64,000 nt of DNA from Noviherbaspirillum aerium (GTDB taxonomy: Bacteria; Pseudomonadota; Gammaproteobacteria; Burkholderiales; Burkholderiaceae_D), in NCBI RefSeq assembly GCF_008929045.1, contig NZ_VFAH01000002.1:372001-436000 (forward strand), read 5' to 3'. Positions within the stretch are counted from its first letter, which is position 1; each line of letters begins with the position of its first letter. This document shows, piece after piece, positions 27,199-36,796 of this stretch. The position numbers and the translations under genes were made by a program. A model generated the notes under the pieces. It did no database searches. It had not been told where the DNA came from and was given only the letters and a program-made list of their open reading frames with translations.

Positions 27199-27835
27199 CA
27201 TGCCCGTTCCCCACCACATTCGCGCAACCATGCTGCTTGCCTGCATGCTGCTGAGTGCATGCGCATCGAACCCCAGCGAGCACTTCTATACGCTCAATCC
27301 GGCAGCCGCCATACCGGCGTCGTCGGCTCCGGATGCTGGTGCTGGTGCTGGTGCCAATGCCGGATTCGGCGTCGCCGTCGGACCGGTGCGGGTGCCGGAA
27401 ATTGTCGACCGGCCGCAGCTCGTGGTGCGGCGCGGGCCGACGCAGGTGGACCTTCTGGAGCAGCATCGCTGGGCCCAGCCGCTGCGGGCGGAAATCGCAC
27501 AGGCGATCGCGAGCGGCCTGCGTGCTCACCTGCCGTCGGCGCGCATCGCGCTCGACCGCGACGCCGCCGCGCAGAATGCGGATGTCCGGGTCACGGTCGA
27601 CATCAGCCGCTTCGAGGCGGTGCCGGGCGAGGCGGTGACAGTCCAGGCCTTGTGGTCGCTCCGGCCTGCCGCAAACCGGCCGCCGGTCGCAGGACAGTCT
27701 TCCTCGCGCGAGCCGGTGCGGGGCGCCGGAAACGAAGAAATCGCCCATGCCTTTGCGCGCGCGGTGGCGAACATCAGCCGCGACATCGCTGCGGCAGTCT
27801 CGGCAATGCGCAACCCGGCCGCGGCCGGGCAATAA
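27191..27835 (+). CDS. pqiC: PqiC, outer-membrane lipoprotein of the Pqi system
   Basis: A 214-aa lipoprotein with lipobox LLSAC near residue 22 and the ABC-type transport auxiliary domain: EHFYTLNP at the mature N-terminus, VGPVRVPEIVDRPQLVVR, WAQPLRAEIAQAIASGLR, and VRVTVDISRFEAVPGEAVT. PqiC docks PqiB at the outer membrane. It overlaps the pqiB stop by eight bases, closing the operon. A Gly/Ala-rich GAGAGANAG insertion near 45-55 is encoded by imperfect GGTGCT repeats. Confidence 0.92.
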   Translation: MNNMPVPHHIRATMLLACMLLSACASNPSEHFYTLNPAAAIPASSAPDAGAGAGANAGFGVAVGPVRVPEIVDRPQLVVRRGPTQVDLLEQHRWAQPLRAEIAQAIASGLRAHLPSARIALDRDAAAQNADVRVTVDISRFEAVPGEAVTVQALWSLRPAANRPPVAGQSSSREPVRGAGNEEIAHAFARAVANISRDIAAAVSAMRNPAAAGQ

Positions 27836-28016
27836 GGAACCGGCACGGTCCTTCCTTCGTCCGGCACCGCATCCAGCGGCGCCCAAGAGACGACATGGCA
27901 GCATGAAGTATCATGCGCGAAAAGCCCCATTTCCATCTTGCCTTTCAACAGCGAACCCGGATCTCCAGGCTGGTCTGGCCCCCGGGTCATTCCAGGCATT
28001 ACCGGATGACACAAGC

Positions 28017-30635
28017 GTGAATCGATTTTCTCTTTATCTACCGCCTTGCCCGCACACGCGCCTGCGACGGTTTCAGGTACTGCCGCTACTGCCGATGCTG
28101 CCAATGTTGACGCTGCTGCCGGTGCTACTTTTGCTGGCGGCCCTGCTGTGCCTGCCAGGCGCCGCCACGGCGCAGATACCGCCCAAGCCCCCGGCTCCTG
28201 CCCCTGCGGCGCCGGCAGCCGCTCCCAAGCCTCCGGAACAACCGCCGGCGCCGCAGCCGATCGCCATCTCGGACATTGCCATACAGGCCGAAGCCGCACT
28301 GTCCGAAGTACGCCAGCTTGAGAACCGCGGCCGCATCGAGGACGTGATCCAGACCGCGACCGATCGCCTGCCGCTGCTGGAGCGGGAAACCGGCTTTCGC
28401 GTGCAGCTGGCGCGCCGGCTCAACCGGGTCGCCTTTTCGCTGGAAAGCATTCAGAACCTGGAAGAGGAACTGCGCGACATCGAGCTGCGCACGGCACCCG
28501 TGCGGCGCGACCTGACGCGCACCGCGCTGCAGGTCGACCGAGATCTGAAAGAGCTGGAACGGCTGGAAGCCATCTGGAATGTCACCATCAAGGCGGCATC
28601 CGATGCCGCAGCGCCCGCCGATGTGCTGGACCGCGCAAAAGATTTGAGCCGCACCATCACCGATGCCAAGAAAAGCGTGCTGGACGACCGCGCCAAGGTG
28701 CTTGCGCTGCAGGGCCGTGCCACCGATATCGGCACCCAGCTCGCCGACATCCGGCGCATGCTGGCCGATGCCAGCGAACGCGCGGTGACGCGCCTGCTCT
28801 ACCGCGACAGTGCGCCGCTGTGGACCTCCGCCTTCTGGGCCGCATGGCTGCGCAGCTTTTCGGTGGAAGCCGGGGAAAACCTTGTCAATCAGGCGGTTGC
28901 TCTCGGCGATTACGCGCGGACGCATGCCAGGAATTTCATCTTTCATGCCGGGTTTCTCGGGCTTCTCGTCATCGCCCTGTCGGCGGCGCGCAGCCGGGTT
29001 AACAGCCTGTGCGAGAGCGACGAAGGCTTGAAGAGGAACCGGCAGATCTACGACATGCCGGTGGTCACCGCGCTGCTGCTGTCGATGCTCTTCAGTACCT
29101 GGTTCTATCCGCGCCCGCCGCGTGCGCTGTGGCTGATGATGGGCGTGCTGGCTTCCGCGCCGCTGCTCGTGTTTGCGCGCCGCATGGTCGACGTGCGCCT
29201 TTATCCGCTGCTGTCATCGGTCGTGATCTTCTACCTGCTCGATCGCGTGCGGGCCTTGTTCGCGCCCTTGCCCGGCGTGCACCGCTTCATGCTGCTGGTG
29301 GAGGCGCTTGGCCTGGTGCTGGTGATCGTCACGGCGCTGCGCCAGCATGCGCGCGGTGCGCTGCTCGAGTCGCGCGCCGCGGCACGCACCATTCATTACG
29401 GGAGCTGGGCGCTGCTCCTGCTGTCGGCGATCGTGCTGGCCTGCAATGCGGGAGGTTACGCGCGGCTGGCCGACCTGGTCATGCGTACCACCCTCGCCAG
29501 CGCTTATACCGGCGCGGTGCTGTATGTACTGACGCGCGCCGGCGAAGGATTGATGCATGGCTTGCTGTATCTCCCGCCGCTATCCTTCCTGGCGGGCGTG
29601 CGGCGACACCGCGCCCGCATCGCCATGCGCATCAACCGCTGGACGCAATGGCTGGCTTTCCTGCTCTGGGTGACGCTTACATTGCAGGCCACCGGCTTCC
29701 TGCAGCAGGCGATCGGCTGGTCGGTTGTGCTCTGGAAGGCCAGCCTGGATATCGGCAGCCTGAATCTGGCCGTCAGCGATATCGTGCTGTTCATCCTGAT
29801 TCTCTGGACCACCTATCAGCTGTCACGCCTGTCCCGCTTCTTCCTGGAAGAGGAAATCTTTTCCAGGGTGCGCCTCGACCGCGGGCTGCCTTACGCGGTT
29901 TCGACCACCGTGCATTACATCATCCTGCTGACCGGCTTCGTGCTGGCCCTGACCGCGATCGGCGTCGACATGACTAAGTTCACCATTGTCGCCGGTGCGC
30001 TGACGGTCGGCATCGGCTTCGGCCTGCAGAACATCGTCAACAACTTCGTGTCGGGCCTGATCGTGCTGTTCGAGCGGCCGGTGAAGGTGGGCGATACGGT
30101 GGAAATCGACAACATCGTCGGCCGGGTGCAGCATATCGGCATCCGCGCCACGGTGATCCACAGCACCACCGGAGCGGAAGTCATCATCCCCAACGGCAAG
30201 CTGATCTCCGACAAGGTGACCAACTGGACCCTGTCGAGCCAGTTGCGCCAGATCGCGGTTCCCGTGGTCACCAAGCCCGACATCAATGTGGCCAGGCTCA
30301 AGAGCACGCTGCTGGAGGTGTCGCGCTGGAACAAGCAGGTGCTTGAAACGCCGGCGCCGGACGTGCTGTTCATCAAGCGCGGCGTCGATGCCTTTGAATT
30401 TGAACTCAGGGTCTGGACCAGCGACCTCGATGCCTGGCTCAAGGTCAGGAGCGATCTGATCAGCGATATCAACGATGCGCTGAGCAACCAGGACTTGCCT
30501 GCCCAGGCGCCGGGAACGCAGGAAACCTTGGCGCCGCCGGGAGAGAAGCCGGACGCCGCCGGATATGTACCGCCGGAACAGTCACAGCCGCCACAACTGC
30601 CACAACCGTCACAACTGCCGCCGGTCACGCGATAG
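28017..30635 (+). CDS. Large mechanosensitive channel of the MscS family (DUF3772 type)
   Basis: A roughly 872-aa protein. A signal peptide (ending GAATAQ) is followed by a Pro/Ala-rich linker, a periplasmic coiled-coil domain of DUF3772 type (about 80-260), a bundle of some 10 membrane helices, and a C-terminal MscS module whose pore helix and beta domain read TIVAGALTVGIGFGLQNIVN and LFERPVKVGDTVEID near 660-700. The tail (PPEQSQPPQLPQPSQ) is repetitive and disordered. It opens on membrane tension to release solutes. The start is uncertain: GTG 28017 puts the signal peptide at the N-terminus, while ATG 27903 in frame would add 38 residues. It follows pqiC by about 180 bases. Confidence 0.88.
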   Translation: MNRFSLYLPPCPHTRLRRFQVLPLLPMLPMLTLLPVLLLLAALLCLPGAATAQIPPKPPAPAPAAPAAAPKPPEQPPAPQPIAISDIAIQAEAALSEVRQLENRGRIEDVIQTATDRLPLLERETGFRVQLARRLNRVAFSLESIQNLEEELRDIELRTAPVRRDLTRTALQVDRDLKELERLEAIWNVTIKAASDAAAPADVLDRAKDLSRTITDAKKSVLDDRAKVLALQGRATDIGTQLADIRRMLADASERAVTRLLYRDSAPLWTSAFWAAWLRSFSVEAGENLVNQAVALGDYARTHARNFIFHAGFLGLLVIALSAARSRVNSLCESDEGLKRNRQIYDMPVVTALLLSMLFSTWFYPRPPRALWLMMGVLASAPLLVFARRMVDVRLYPLLSSVVIFYLLDRVRALFAPLPGVHRFMLLVEALGLVLVIVTALRQHARGALLESRAAARTIHYGSWALLLLSAIVLACNAGGYARLADLVMRTTLASAYTGAVLYVLTRAGEGLMHGLLYLPPLSFLAGVRRHRARIAMRINRWTQWLAFLLWVTLTLQATGFLQQAIGWSVVLWKASLDIGSLNLAVSDIVLFILILWTTYQLSRLSRFFLEEEIFSRVRLDRGLPYAVSTTVHYIILLTGFVLALTAIGVDMTKFTIVAGALTVGIGFGLQNIVNNFVSGLIVLFERPVKVGDTVEIDNIVGRVQHIGIRATVIHSTTGAEVIIPNGKLISDKVTNWTLSSQLRQIAVPVVTKPDINVARLKSTLLEVSRWNKQVLETPAPDVLFIKRGVDAFEFELRVWTSDLDAWLKVRSDLISDINDALSNQDLPAQAPGTQETLAPPGEKPDAAGYVPPEQSQPPQLPQPSQLPPVTR

Positions 30636-30684
30636 CGCGGTACCGCATCCGGCAAGCAGCCTTTCTGCGGCGCCATGCGGAAAA

Positions 30685-30718
30685 ACGCCCGGCGGCATGC
30701 ATGGGCATGGCGCCGGGC
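30685..30718 (-). terminator. Rho-independent terminator of the lipoprotein hydrolase gene
   Basis: A perfect 9-bp stem (CGCCCGGCG / CGCCGGGCG) followed on the minus strand by five T. It lies between the convergent MscS and hydrolase genes. Confidence 0.75.
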
Positions 30719-30728
30719 GGCAATCAGG

Positions 30729-30757
30729 CAAGGGGCATCGCCGGGCGGCGCCCCTTG
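30729..30757. terminator. Second hairpin between convergent genes
   Basis: Arms CAAGGGGC and GCCCCTTG, perfect over 8 bp, adjacent to the terminator at 30685-30718. No T-run. Confidence 0.45.
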
Positions 30758-30781
30758 CAGACTGGAACAACGATTACCCGA

Positions 30782-32272
30782 TCACGAGGCCGGACATGGA
30801 TTGGAAACCTTCAGCGCCTCGCGCGATCTTGCGATCGCCGACGTTGCCGGCTCATCCACGGTCAGGGTGTTGTCGGTGAACTTGCAGCCATAGGTCGGGC
30901 TGGCGACCGTTGCCGGCGTCAGCACATCGTCGCCTTCCGGCTTCACGCCGTTCTGCTCCCAGTTGATCATCGCCTGGAAGGCCGAGACCTGCTCGTTGAC
31001 CGTGAAGTCGCAATGGCTCACGCCGCGAATCGCGCGCTGCACCAGCCACTTCGACGTGCCCAGCGCATCGGCGCGCCGCTTGTAGATCTGCTCCATGCTG
31101 AACGGCACATACATGTCGCCCAGGGTATGGATCGTCACCACCGGCACGTTGATGCGGGCATTCGTCTTCGGCACCCAGCGCAGGCCGTCGGTGCGCAGAC
31201 GGTTCGCATCCGGCGTTGCCTGCACGCGGAAGATCGAGGAATTGAAAGCCCTTTCCTCTGCCGACAGCGCAAGGTCGTTATCGAACTGGTAGACGAAATT
31301 CCTGGTGCTGACCACATCTTCATTCAGGATGCCGAGCATCTTGCCGTCACGGCCGAAGGTGCCCCATGCGGTGGCGGTGTAGGGTCCGGCGAAACCGATG
31401 TCGAACATGGGACGCTCGCCGCCGGTCAGGTTCTTCACCATCTGCTTGAGCTTGTCGCCCTGCGCAGTCGTCACGCCGTTGACGGTCGCGCCCGGGAAGG
31501 TGCTGAAGAAGGTGGAGCGCACCGCCGGTTCGATCTCGGCCCAGTTGGCGGTGGGCCAGCTCGTGGCCGGCAGGCCTGCCAGCTGCATGGCACCGGCCTG
31601 GTAGGCGGCGAAGAAGTCGTACAGCTCGGTATCGCCCAGCACGCCGCACATCGGTACCGCGCCGGCGTAACTCACCTTGTTGTTGGCGGTCTGCAGCGCT
31701 TCCTCGTCGACCGCGGCTGCGGTAACGTGGCCGCCCATGGAGACGCCGATGATATAGGTCTTGCTCGGCGCCGGCAGCGTCCGTCCTTTTTCCGCCGCGA
31801 TCTTGTTGAAGGCGAGCGCCAGCGCGTTGGTGTCTTCCACCCCGGCGCGGACGTCGTAATAGTTGCGGCTGTAGCTCGATGCGGCCCAGGCATAGCCCTG
31901 CTCGAGCAGGTGGCGGCGGATGCCGGGATTGCTGACGGTGAGCGCCGGGCCGGTGCCTGCGTAGCCATGCGCATACATGACCAGCTTGCCGTTCCAGTTC
32001 TTCGGCACTTCGATCCGGTAGCCCGAGCCCTGGTGAACGCCCCACCAGCGGTCGGCATCCGGTGCGCCGGCCAATGCCTCGAAGGGCAGACTGGCTTCAG
32101 CCACGGAAAAAGTCCGGCTGTCCTGCGGACGTTTTGCTTCTGCCGGCGGGGGTGTCGGCGTGGTGCTGGCACCACCCGAACTTGCCACACTGTCATTGCC
32201 GCCGCCGCCGCATCCGGCGAGCACAGCCCCAACCGCCGCGAGCCAAAGCGCGGACGTCATTTTTCTAGTCAT
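30782..32272 (-). CDS. Alpha/beta-hydrolase lipoprotein
   Basis: A 496-aa exported protein with lipobox VLAGC at residue 21 and a short Gly/Ser/Pro linker. The hydrolase core has the oxyanion-side motif LVMYAHGYAGTGP, the nucleophile elbow GVSMGG and a late SHCDF segment that probably carries the catalytic His; VTIHTLGDMYVPF holds the likely acid. It probably acts on esters at the cell surface or in the periplasm. Related Burkholderiales proteins are annotated only as hydrolases; PHA-oligomer or lipid esterase activity is possible but not shown. The upstream region is AT-rich; a terminator lies 60 bases downstream. Confidence 0.85.
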   Translation of the reverse strand: MTRKMTSALWLAAVGAVLAGCGGGGNDSVASSGGASTTPTPPPAEAKRPQDSRTFSVAEASLPFEALAGAPDADRWWGVHQGSGYRIEVPKNWNGKLVMYAHGYAGTGPALTVSNPGIRRHLLEQGYAWAASSYSRNYYDVRAGVEDTNALALAFNKIAAEKGRTLPAPSKTYIIGVSMGGHVTAAAVDEEALQTANNKVSYAGAVPMCGVLGDTELYDFFAAYQAGAMQLAGLPATSWPTANWAEIEPAVRSTFFSTFPGATVNGVTTAQGDKLKQMVKNLTGGERPMFDIGFAGPYTATAWGTFGRDGKMLGILNEDVVSTRNFVYQFDNDLALSAEERAFNSSIFRVQATPDANRLRTDGLRWVPKTNARINVPVVTIHTLGDMYVPFSMEQIYKRRADALGTSKWLVQRAIRGVSHCDFTVNEQVSAFQAMINWEQNGVKPEGDDVLTPATVASPTYGCKFTDNTLTVDEPATSAIARSREALKVSNPCPAS

Positions 32273-32847
32273 TGATTGTCTCCGTAATTCACGTTTGCCG
32301 CGTTTTAATACTGCAATGCAGAACTCGGTTTTGCCGTAGTAATGCTGCGTACAAGTTTATAAGCAAAGACTAAATGGCGTCTATGAAAAAGTTCACTCTT
32401 GCGTGCAGAAAACATCAGACAGCCAAAACGACAAGAAGTCTCGATAACGAAGCTCGTAAGGACTGCAGTGCAGAACTCTATTCTGATATTTTGCACATCT
32501 GGGAAAAGTGTCCTTATAATCGCGAAAACAAAATGCACGATCGTTCGCAGCGCCAGCCACCACTATCTCGCATCGCGGCGATCGACTGACAAACAGGCAT
32601 TTCAGGAACAGTTGGGAGACAAGATGCATCACATCCAAATGACAACGATGCGGCCCGGCGAAGCGGCCGCGACGGCAGCCACGCGCCGGACTGACGCCGT
32701 GGCGTCGAAGACTTGTTTCCGTTCCGACATTTCCGGCTCGCGCCACTAGGCCTGCGGACTTCCACGGTCCAATGCCTACTTCTGCCGGTGCACCACCCGG
32801 CATATACCGGATTCTTCATCCACGCCACAACATCAAAGGAATCAATC
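32273..32847. promoter_or_regulatory. AT-rich divergent intergenic region with a 17-bp repeated word
   Basis: About 575 bases between the hydrolase and a Bug-protein gene, with no supported gene. ACTGCAATGCAGAACTC (32310-32326) and ACTGCAGTGCAGAACTC (32462-32478) are the same 17-mer with one change, each containing a TGCA-centred palindrome. They are plausible regulator sites. Confidence 0.4.
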
Positions 32848-33828
32848 ATGTCGTTTCCACATCGTCCGCGCCGCAACTTCATCAAGGGTACGCTGGCGCT
32901 CGGCGCCACGGTCGCCTTTCCTGCCATCGCCCAGGACAAATACCCGTCCCGTCCGATCCGCCTGCTTTGCCCCTGGCCGGCCGGCGGCTCCACCGATGTG
33001 GTGATGCGCGCAATCGGCGAAAGCTTCTCGCGGCAGATCGGCGGCACTGTCATCATTGAAAACAAGCCGGGCGCCGGCGGCATCCTGGGCGCCGGCGAAC
33101 TGTCCCGCGCCCAGCCCGACGGCTACACCCTGTCGCAGCTGCCGCTGGGCATCTTCCGCCTGCCGCACATGCAGAAAGTATCCTTCGATCCGATGAAGGA
33201 CCTGACCTACATCGCCTGCATGACCGGTTATACCTTCGGCATGGTGGTGCGTTCCGACTCACCGATCAAGTCGATAAAGGAACTCGTCGAGTATGCAAAG
33301 GCGCATCCCGACGGCTTCACCTACGGTTCCACCGGTACCGGCACCACGCCGCATCTGGTGGTCGAACAGTTCGCCCGGCGCGCCGGCATCAAGCTGCTGC
33401 ATGTCCCGTTCAAGGGCAATGCCGATGGCATGCAGGCCCTGCTCGGCGGCCATGTCATGGGACACAGCGACGCAACCGGCTGGGCCTCCGCAGTCGAAGC
33501 CGGCCGGGCGCGCCTGCTGGCAACCTACGGCAGCAAGCGCACCAAGCGCTGGCCGAACGTTCCCACATTGTTGGAACTAGGCTATCAGACCGTCTCGGAT
33601 TCCCCGTTCGGCATCGGCGGGCCGAAAGGCATGGACCCGGCGCTGGTCAAGCGCCTGCAGGATGCATTCAAGAAAACGCTGGAAGATCCATCCGTCATTG
33701 CCGTACTGGAGAAATTCGACCAGCCGATCATCTACATGGATAGCGCCGCCTATACCAAGTTTGCCCAGGAAACCTTCAAGGAAGAGAAGGAAACCGTCGA
33801 AAGCCTGGGTCTGGCAAAAGCCAGCTGA
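32848..33828 (+). CDS. Bug-family (tripartite tricarboxylate transporter) substrate-binding protein
   Basis: A 326-aa periplasmic receptor. Its signal peptide has a twin-arginine motif (RRNFIKG) and ends AIAQ, so it may use Tat. The Bug fold is shown by YPSRPIRLLCPWPAGGSTDV, IIENKPGAGGILGAGELSRA, PDGYTL, and the LLHVPFKGNADGMQALLGG block. Bug receptors bind small carboxylates or aromatic acids; the ligand is unknown. AAAGGA precedes ATG 32848. No membrane subunits are adjacent, the usual situation for Burkholderiales Bug genes. A strong terminator follows. Confidence 0.92.
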   Translation: MSFPHRPRRNFIKGTLALGATVAFPAIAQDKYPSRPIRLLCPWPAGGSTDVVMRAIGESFSRQIGGTVIIENKPGAGGILGAGELSRAQPDGYTLSQLPLGIFRLPHMQKVSFDPMKDLTYIACMTGYTFGMVVRSDSPIKSIKELVEYAKAHPDGFTYGSTGTGTTPHLVVEQFARRAGIKLLHVPFKGNADGMQALLGGHVMGHSDATGWASAVEAGRARLLATYGSKRTKRWPNVPTLLELGYQTVSDSPFGIGGPKGMDPALVKRLQDAFKKTLEDPSVIAVLEKFDQPIIYMDSAAYTKFAQETFKEEKETVESLGLAKAS

Positions 33829-33893
33829 AGCCAGCCGGCAGCCCGCCGAAACCGGTCATCCCCGGTCTCGCGACTTCGACGGGACATCAGGCG

Positions 33894-33926
33894 AAAAGGG
33901 CAAGCCGCAACGGCTTGCCCTTTTTT
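33894..33926 (+). terminator. Rho-independent terminator after the Bug gene
   Basis: A perfect 14-bp stem (AAAAGGGCAAGCCG / CGGCTTGCCCTTTT, loop CAA) running into six T on the plus strand. Confidence 0.92.
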
Positions 33927-34200
33927 CATTCTCTTTCGCTATTCTGTAGCGCGCCGAGCCGCATGGCGCATGAAAAAAAAACCTTCCATGCCGCATCCCC
34001 CGCGGGAACGCCTTCTTTTTACATGGGTCCACTTGAAAGCGTAGCGTGCAGCCTCATCTGAGATTCCTAGATTACCGAAGCAAGTCAGCTATAAACCTCG
34101 GTTTTTGCCCAAGCCAGTGTGAGCTATCCTGCGTCGAGTAGTTAAATACAACAGCACGCCTTATCTCACAACAGGCGCGCTGTGCTTCCGAGGAGGTGTT
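33927..34200 (+). promoter_or_regulatory. Leader region of ftsH
   Basis: About 270 bases with no gene. It ends in a strong Shine-Dalgarno (AGGAGGTG) just before the GTG start of ftsH. A promoter cannot be placed with confidence. Confidence 0.4.
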
Positions 34201-36081
34201 GTGAACAAGAAATACCCGCAGGCCGCGATATGGGCTGCCATCATGTTTTTCATTTTCTTCATCTTCGGACAGTCGCTTGGCGGCGGCAGCGGCGCTCCGT
34301 CATCCGCCAAGTCGGTTCCCTATTCGGAGCTGCTTACGGAAATCAAGTCCGGAAACATCAAGGAAGCGACCATCGAAGGCGAGCGCATCACCGCGGTGAC
34401 CGGCAGCGGCGCCGTACTGAGTTCGACCACGACGCTGCTCGACCGCGGCCTGATCAGCGATCTCATCAACAATGACGTGCGCTTCGACGTCAAGAATCCG
34501 GAAGGCCCCTCCTTCCTGTCCCAGCTGTTCATTTCCTGGTTCCCGATGCTGCTTCTTATCGGCGTCTGGGTTTTCTTCATGAGCAAGTCGCAGGGCAAGG
34601 GTGGCATGGGCGGCGTGCTGTCGATCGGCAAATCGAAGGCGCGCATGTTGGATGAAAAAAGCAACCGCATCACCTTCGCCGACGTCGCCGGCTGCGATGA
34701 AGCCAAGGAAGAGGTCGGCGAGATCGTCGATTTCCTGCGCGACCCGCGCAAATTCCAGCAGCTCGGCGGCCGCGTGCCGCACGGCGTGTTGATGGTCGGC
34801 CCTCCGGGTACCGGTAAGACGCTGCTAGCCCGCGCCATCGCCGGCGAAGCCCGCGTGCCTTTCTTCACCATTTCCGGTTCCGACTTCGTCGAAATGTTCG
34901 TCGGCGTCGGTGCCTCCCGCGTCCGTGACATGTTCCGCATGGCCAAGGAGCACGCTCCCTGCATCATCTTCATCGACGAGATCGATGCGGTTGGACGCCA
35001 GCGCGGCAGCGGCACGGGCGGCGGCAACGACGAGCGTGAGCAGACCCTCAACCAGCTGCTGGTCGAGATGGACGGCTTCGAAGGCAATTCCGGCGTCATC
35101 GTGATCGCCGCGACCAACCGCGCCGACGTGCTGGACAAGGCGCTGCTGCGTCCCGGCCGCTTCGACCGCCAGGTGATGGTCGGCCTGCCCGATATCCGCG
35201 GCCGCGAACAGATCCTGAACGTGCATCTGCGCAAGGTCCCCATCTCGCGCGACGTCGAGCCGCATGTGCTGGCACGCGGTACGCCCGGCTTCTCCGGCGC
35301 CGAGCTGGCCAACCTGGTCAATGAAGCCGCCCTGTTCGCCGCGCGCCGCAACAAGCAAGTCGTCGACATGCGCGATTTCGAGGATGCCAAGGACAAGATC
35401 ATCATGGGCCCGGAGCGGAAGTCGGCCGTGATGCGCGAGGAAGAGCGCCGCAATACCGCCTACCACGAGTCCGGTCATGCGGTGGTCGCTTCGCTGCTGC
35501 CCAAGGCCGATCCGGTGCACAAGGTCACGATCATGCCGCGCGGCTTTGCGCTCGGCCTGACCTGGCAGCTGCCCGAACATGACCGCGTGAACATGTACAA
35601 GGACAAGATGCTGGAAGACATTTCCATCCTGTTCGGCGGCCGTATCGCGGAAGAGCTCTTCATGCATCAGCAGTCGACCGGCGCCTCGAATGACTTCGAG
35701 CGTGCGACCAAGCTGGCGCGGGCGATGGTAACCCGCTACGGCATGTCCGAAACGCTGGGCACGATGGTGTATGTGGACGACGACCAGCAGTCGCCGTTCG
35801 GACCGACGCCATCGGTCTCGGAAGAGACGCAGCAGAAAGTCGATGCCGAGATCCGCGACATCATCGACCGCCAGTACGCGCTGGCACGCCGCCTTCTCGA
35901 AGAGAACCGCGACAAGGTCGAAGCCATGACCAAGGCCCTGCTTGACTGGGAAAGCATCGATGCCGACCAGATCAAGGACATCATGGCAGGCAATGAGCCG
36001 CGTCCGCCGAAGTACGAGATCCCGGAAAAGAAGACCCGTCCTTCCGATCCGGCTGCTCCCAATGCCGTCGCTCCGGCATAA
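34201..36081 (+). CDS. ftsH: ATP-dependent zinc metalloprotease FtsH
   Basis: A 626-aa membrane-bound AAA+ protease. TM1 is at about 8-27 and TM2 at about 102-121, with a small periplasmic domain between. Walker A GPPGTGKT is at 200-207, Walker B IIFIDEID near 256-263, the pore motif [12 protein letters not shown] and SRH region [13 protein letters not shown] are intact, and the zinc site HESGH is at 422-426 with the later acidic ligand in ASNDFERAT. It degrades unassembled membrane proteins and short-lived regulators. The start is GTG with AGGAGGTG upstream. The usual betaproteobacterial neighbours (rlmE, folP, glmM) are absent, so this may be a second ftsH copy. Confidence 0.95.
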   Translation: MNKKYPQAAIWAAIMFFIFFIFGQSLGGGSGAPSSAKSVPYSELLTEIKSGNIKEATIEGERITAVTGSGAVLSSTTTLLDRGLISDLINNDVRFDVKNPEGPSFLSQLFISWFPMLLLIGVWVFFMSKSQGKGGMGGVLSIGKSKARMLDEKSNRITFADVAGCDEAKEEVGEIVDFLRDPRKFQQLGGRVPHGVLMVGPPGTGKTLLARAIAGEARVPFFTISGSDFVEMFVGVGASRVRDMFRMAKEHAPCIIFIDEIDAVGRQRGSGTGGGNDEREQTLNQLLVEMDGFEGNSGVIVIAATNRADVLDKALLRPGRFDRQVMVGLPDIRGREQILNVHLRKVPISRDVEPHVLARGTPGFSGAELANLVNEAALFAARRNKQVVDMRDFEDAKDKIIMGPERKSAVMREEERRNTAYHESGHAVVASLLPKADPVHKVTIMPRGFALGLTWQLPEHDRVNMYKDKMLEDISILFGGRIAEELFMHQQSTGASNDFERATKLARAMVTRYGMSETLGTMVYVDDDQQSPFGPTPSVSEETQQKVDAEIRDIIDRQYALARRLLEENRDKVEAMTKALLDWESIDADQIKDIMAGNEPRPPKYEIPEKKTRPSDPAAPNAVAPA

Positions 36082-36096
36082 CATCTGAAGCATCCC

Positions 36097-36125
36097 GCAC
36101 GGGCGCACGAAACATGCGCCCGTGC
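36097..36125 (+). terminator. Hairpin after ftsH
   Basis: A perfect 11-bp stem (GCACGGGCGCA / TGCGCCCGTGC) starts 15 bases past the ftsH stop. No T-run follows. Confidence 0.5.
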
Positions 36126-36398
36126 CTCTCCCGCCCGCGTATCAGCCATCCCTTCCCGCGCTTCTTCCTCTCATTGCCCTTCCTCTTCCGCGCAGCGGAA
36201 ACAATGCCGCAGCGAAAGATCCTTGATCTACTTAAAAACAGGCTTTCACGCGCCGCTGCCTGACCGGATTTGCCGATTAAACTTGCGAAGTTTGCCCACG
36301 TCTCTTTGCGCAGGGCACGGCAGGCGGAACGGCATCGCCGATTTACCGCATTGACCCTGCCCCATGCTTCCCGACGACAAACCACCGAGGATCCAGAA
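36126..36398. other. Non-coding stretch between ftsH and a small ORF
   Basis: No gene is supported here. Open frames on both strands lack a usable RBS. Confidence 0.4.
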
Positions 36399-36551
36399 AT
36401 GACGACCAGCAAGACGCTTTTCACTGCGCTCGCCGTCCACGATGGCAGCACGCCGCAAGCCGAGGGCGCATTGGCGGAATATATCGGCGCCGGCGCCCAT
36501 CGGCCTGGACGCGCCGTGACCATCGATCCGCGAGAGGCTTTCCAGTCTTAA
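36399..36551 (+). CDS. Possible small protein (50 aa)
   Basis: A short frame starting MTTSKTLFTALAVHDGS, with GAGGA eight bases upstream of ATG 36399. It is soluble, without membrane helix or Cys motif, and I do not recognise it. Only the RBS and its place in an otherwise empty gap favour it; it may be spurious. Confidence 0.3.
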   Translation: MTTSKTLFTALAVHDGSTPQAEGALAEYIGAGAHRPGRAVTIDPREAFQS

Positions 36552-36796
36552 GCCCGGCATCCCGGACAGCATAGTCCGGTACAGCGCCTGAGCATTGCAG
36601 CAAATTAGTGACAGATCACCATCTGCGCCGGCAAGAACGCGGCGCAAGAATCCAACCGCCGCGTACCACGCGGCAATCCTGACGCCCTCCAACGAAGGAA
36701 GGCAGCGCTGCCGGAACATACCAAGCGCGGGCCGGAATGCGGCATGAGCATGGCATGCCCGATCCGGCAGAGATTGCACAATGAAAAAGGGAGTTT

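Noticed and set aside
32393-32803. A 136-codon minus-strand frame upstream of the Bug gene
   Set aside because: AT-rich, no RBS, no recognisable domain; it crosses the repeated 17-mer and probable promoter region.
36246-36779. A 177-codon minus-strand frame between ftsH and opgD
   Set aside because: No family resemblance and no good RBS; the region also holds a competing small plus-strand frame with a better RBS.
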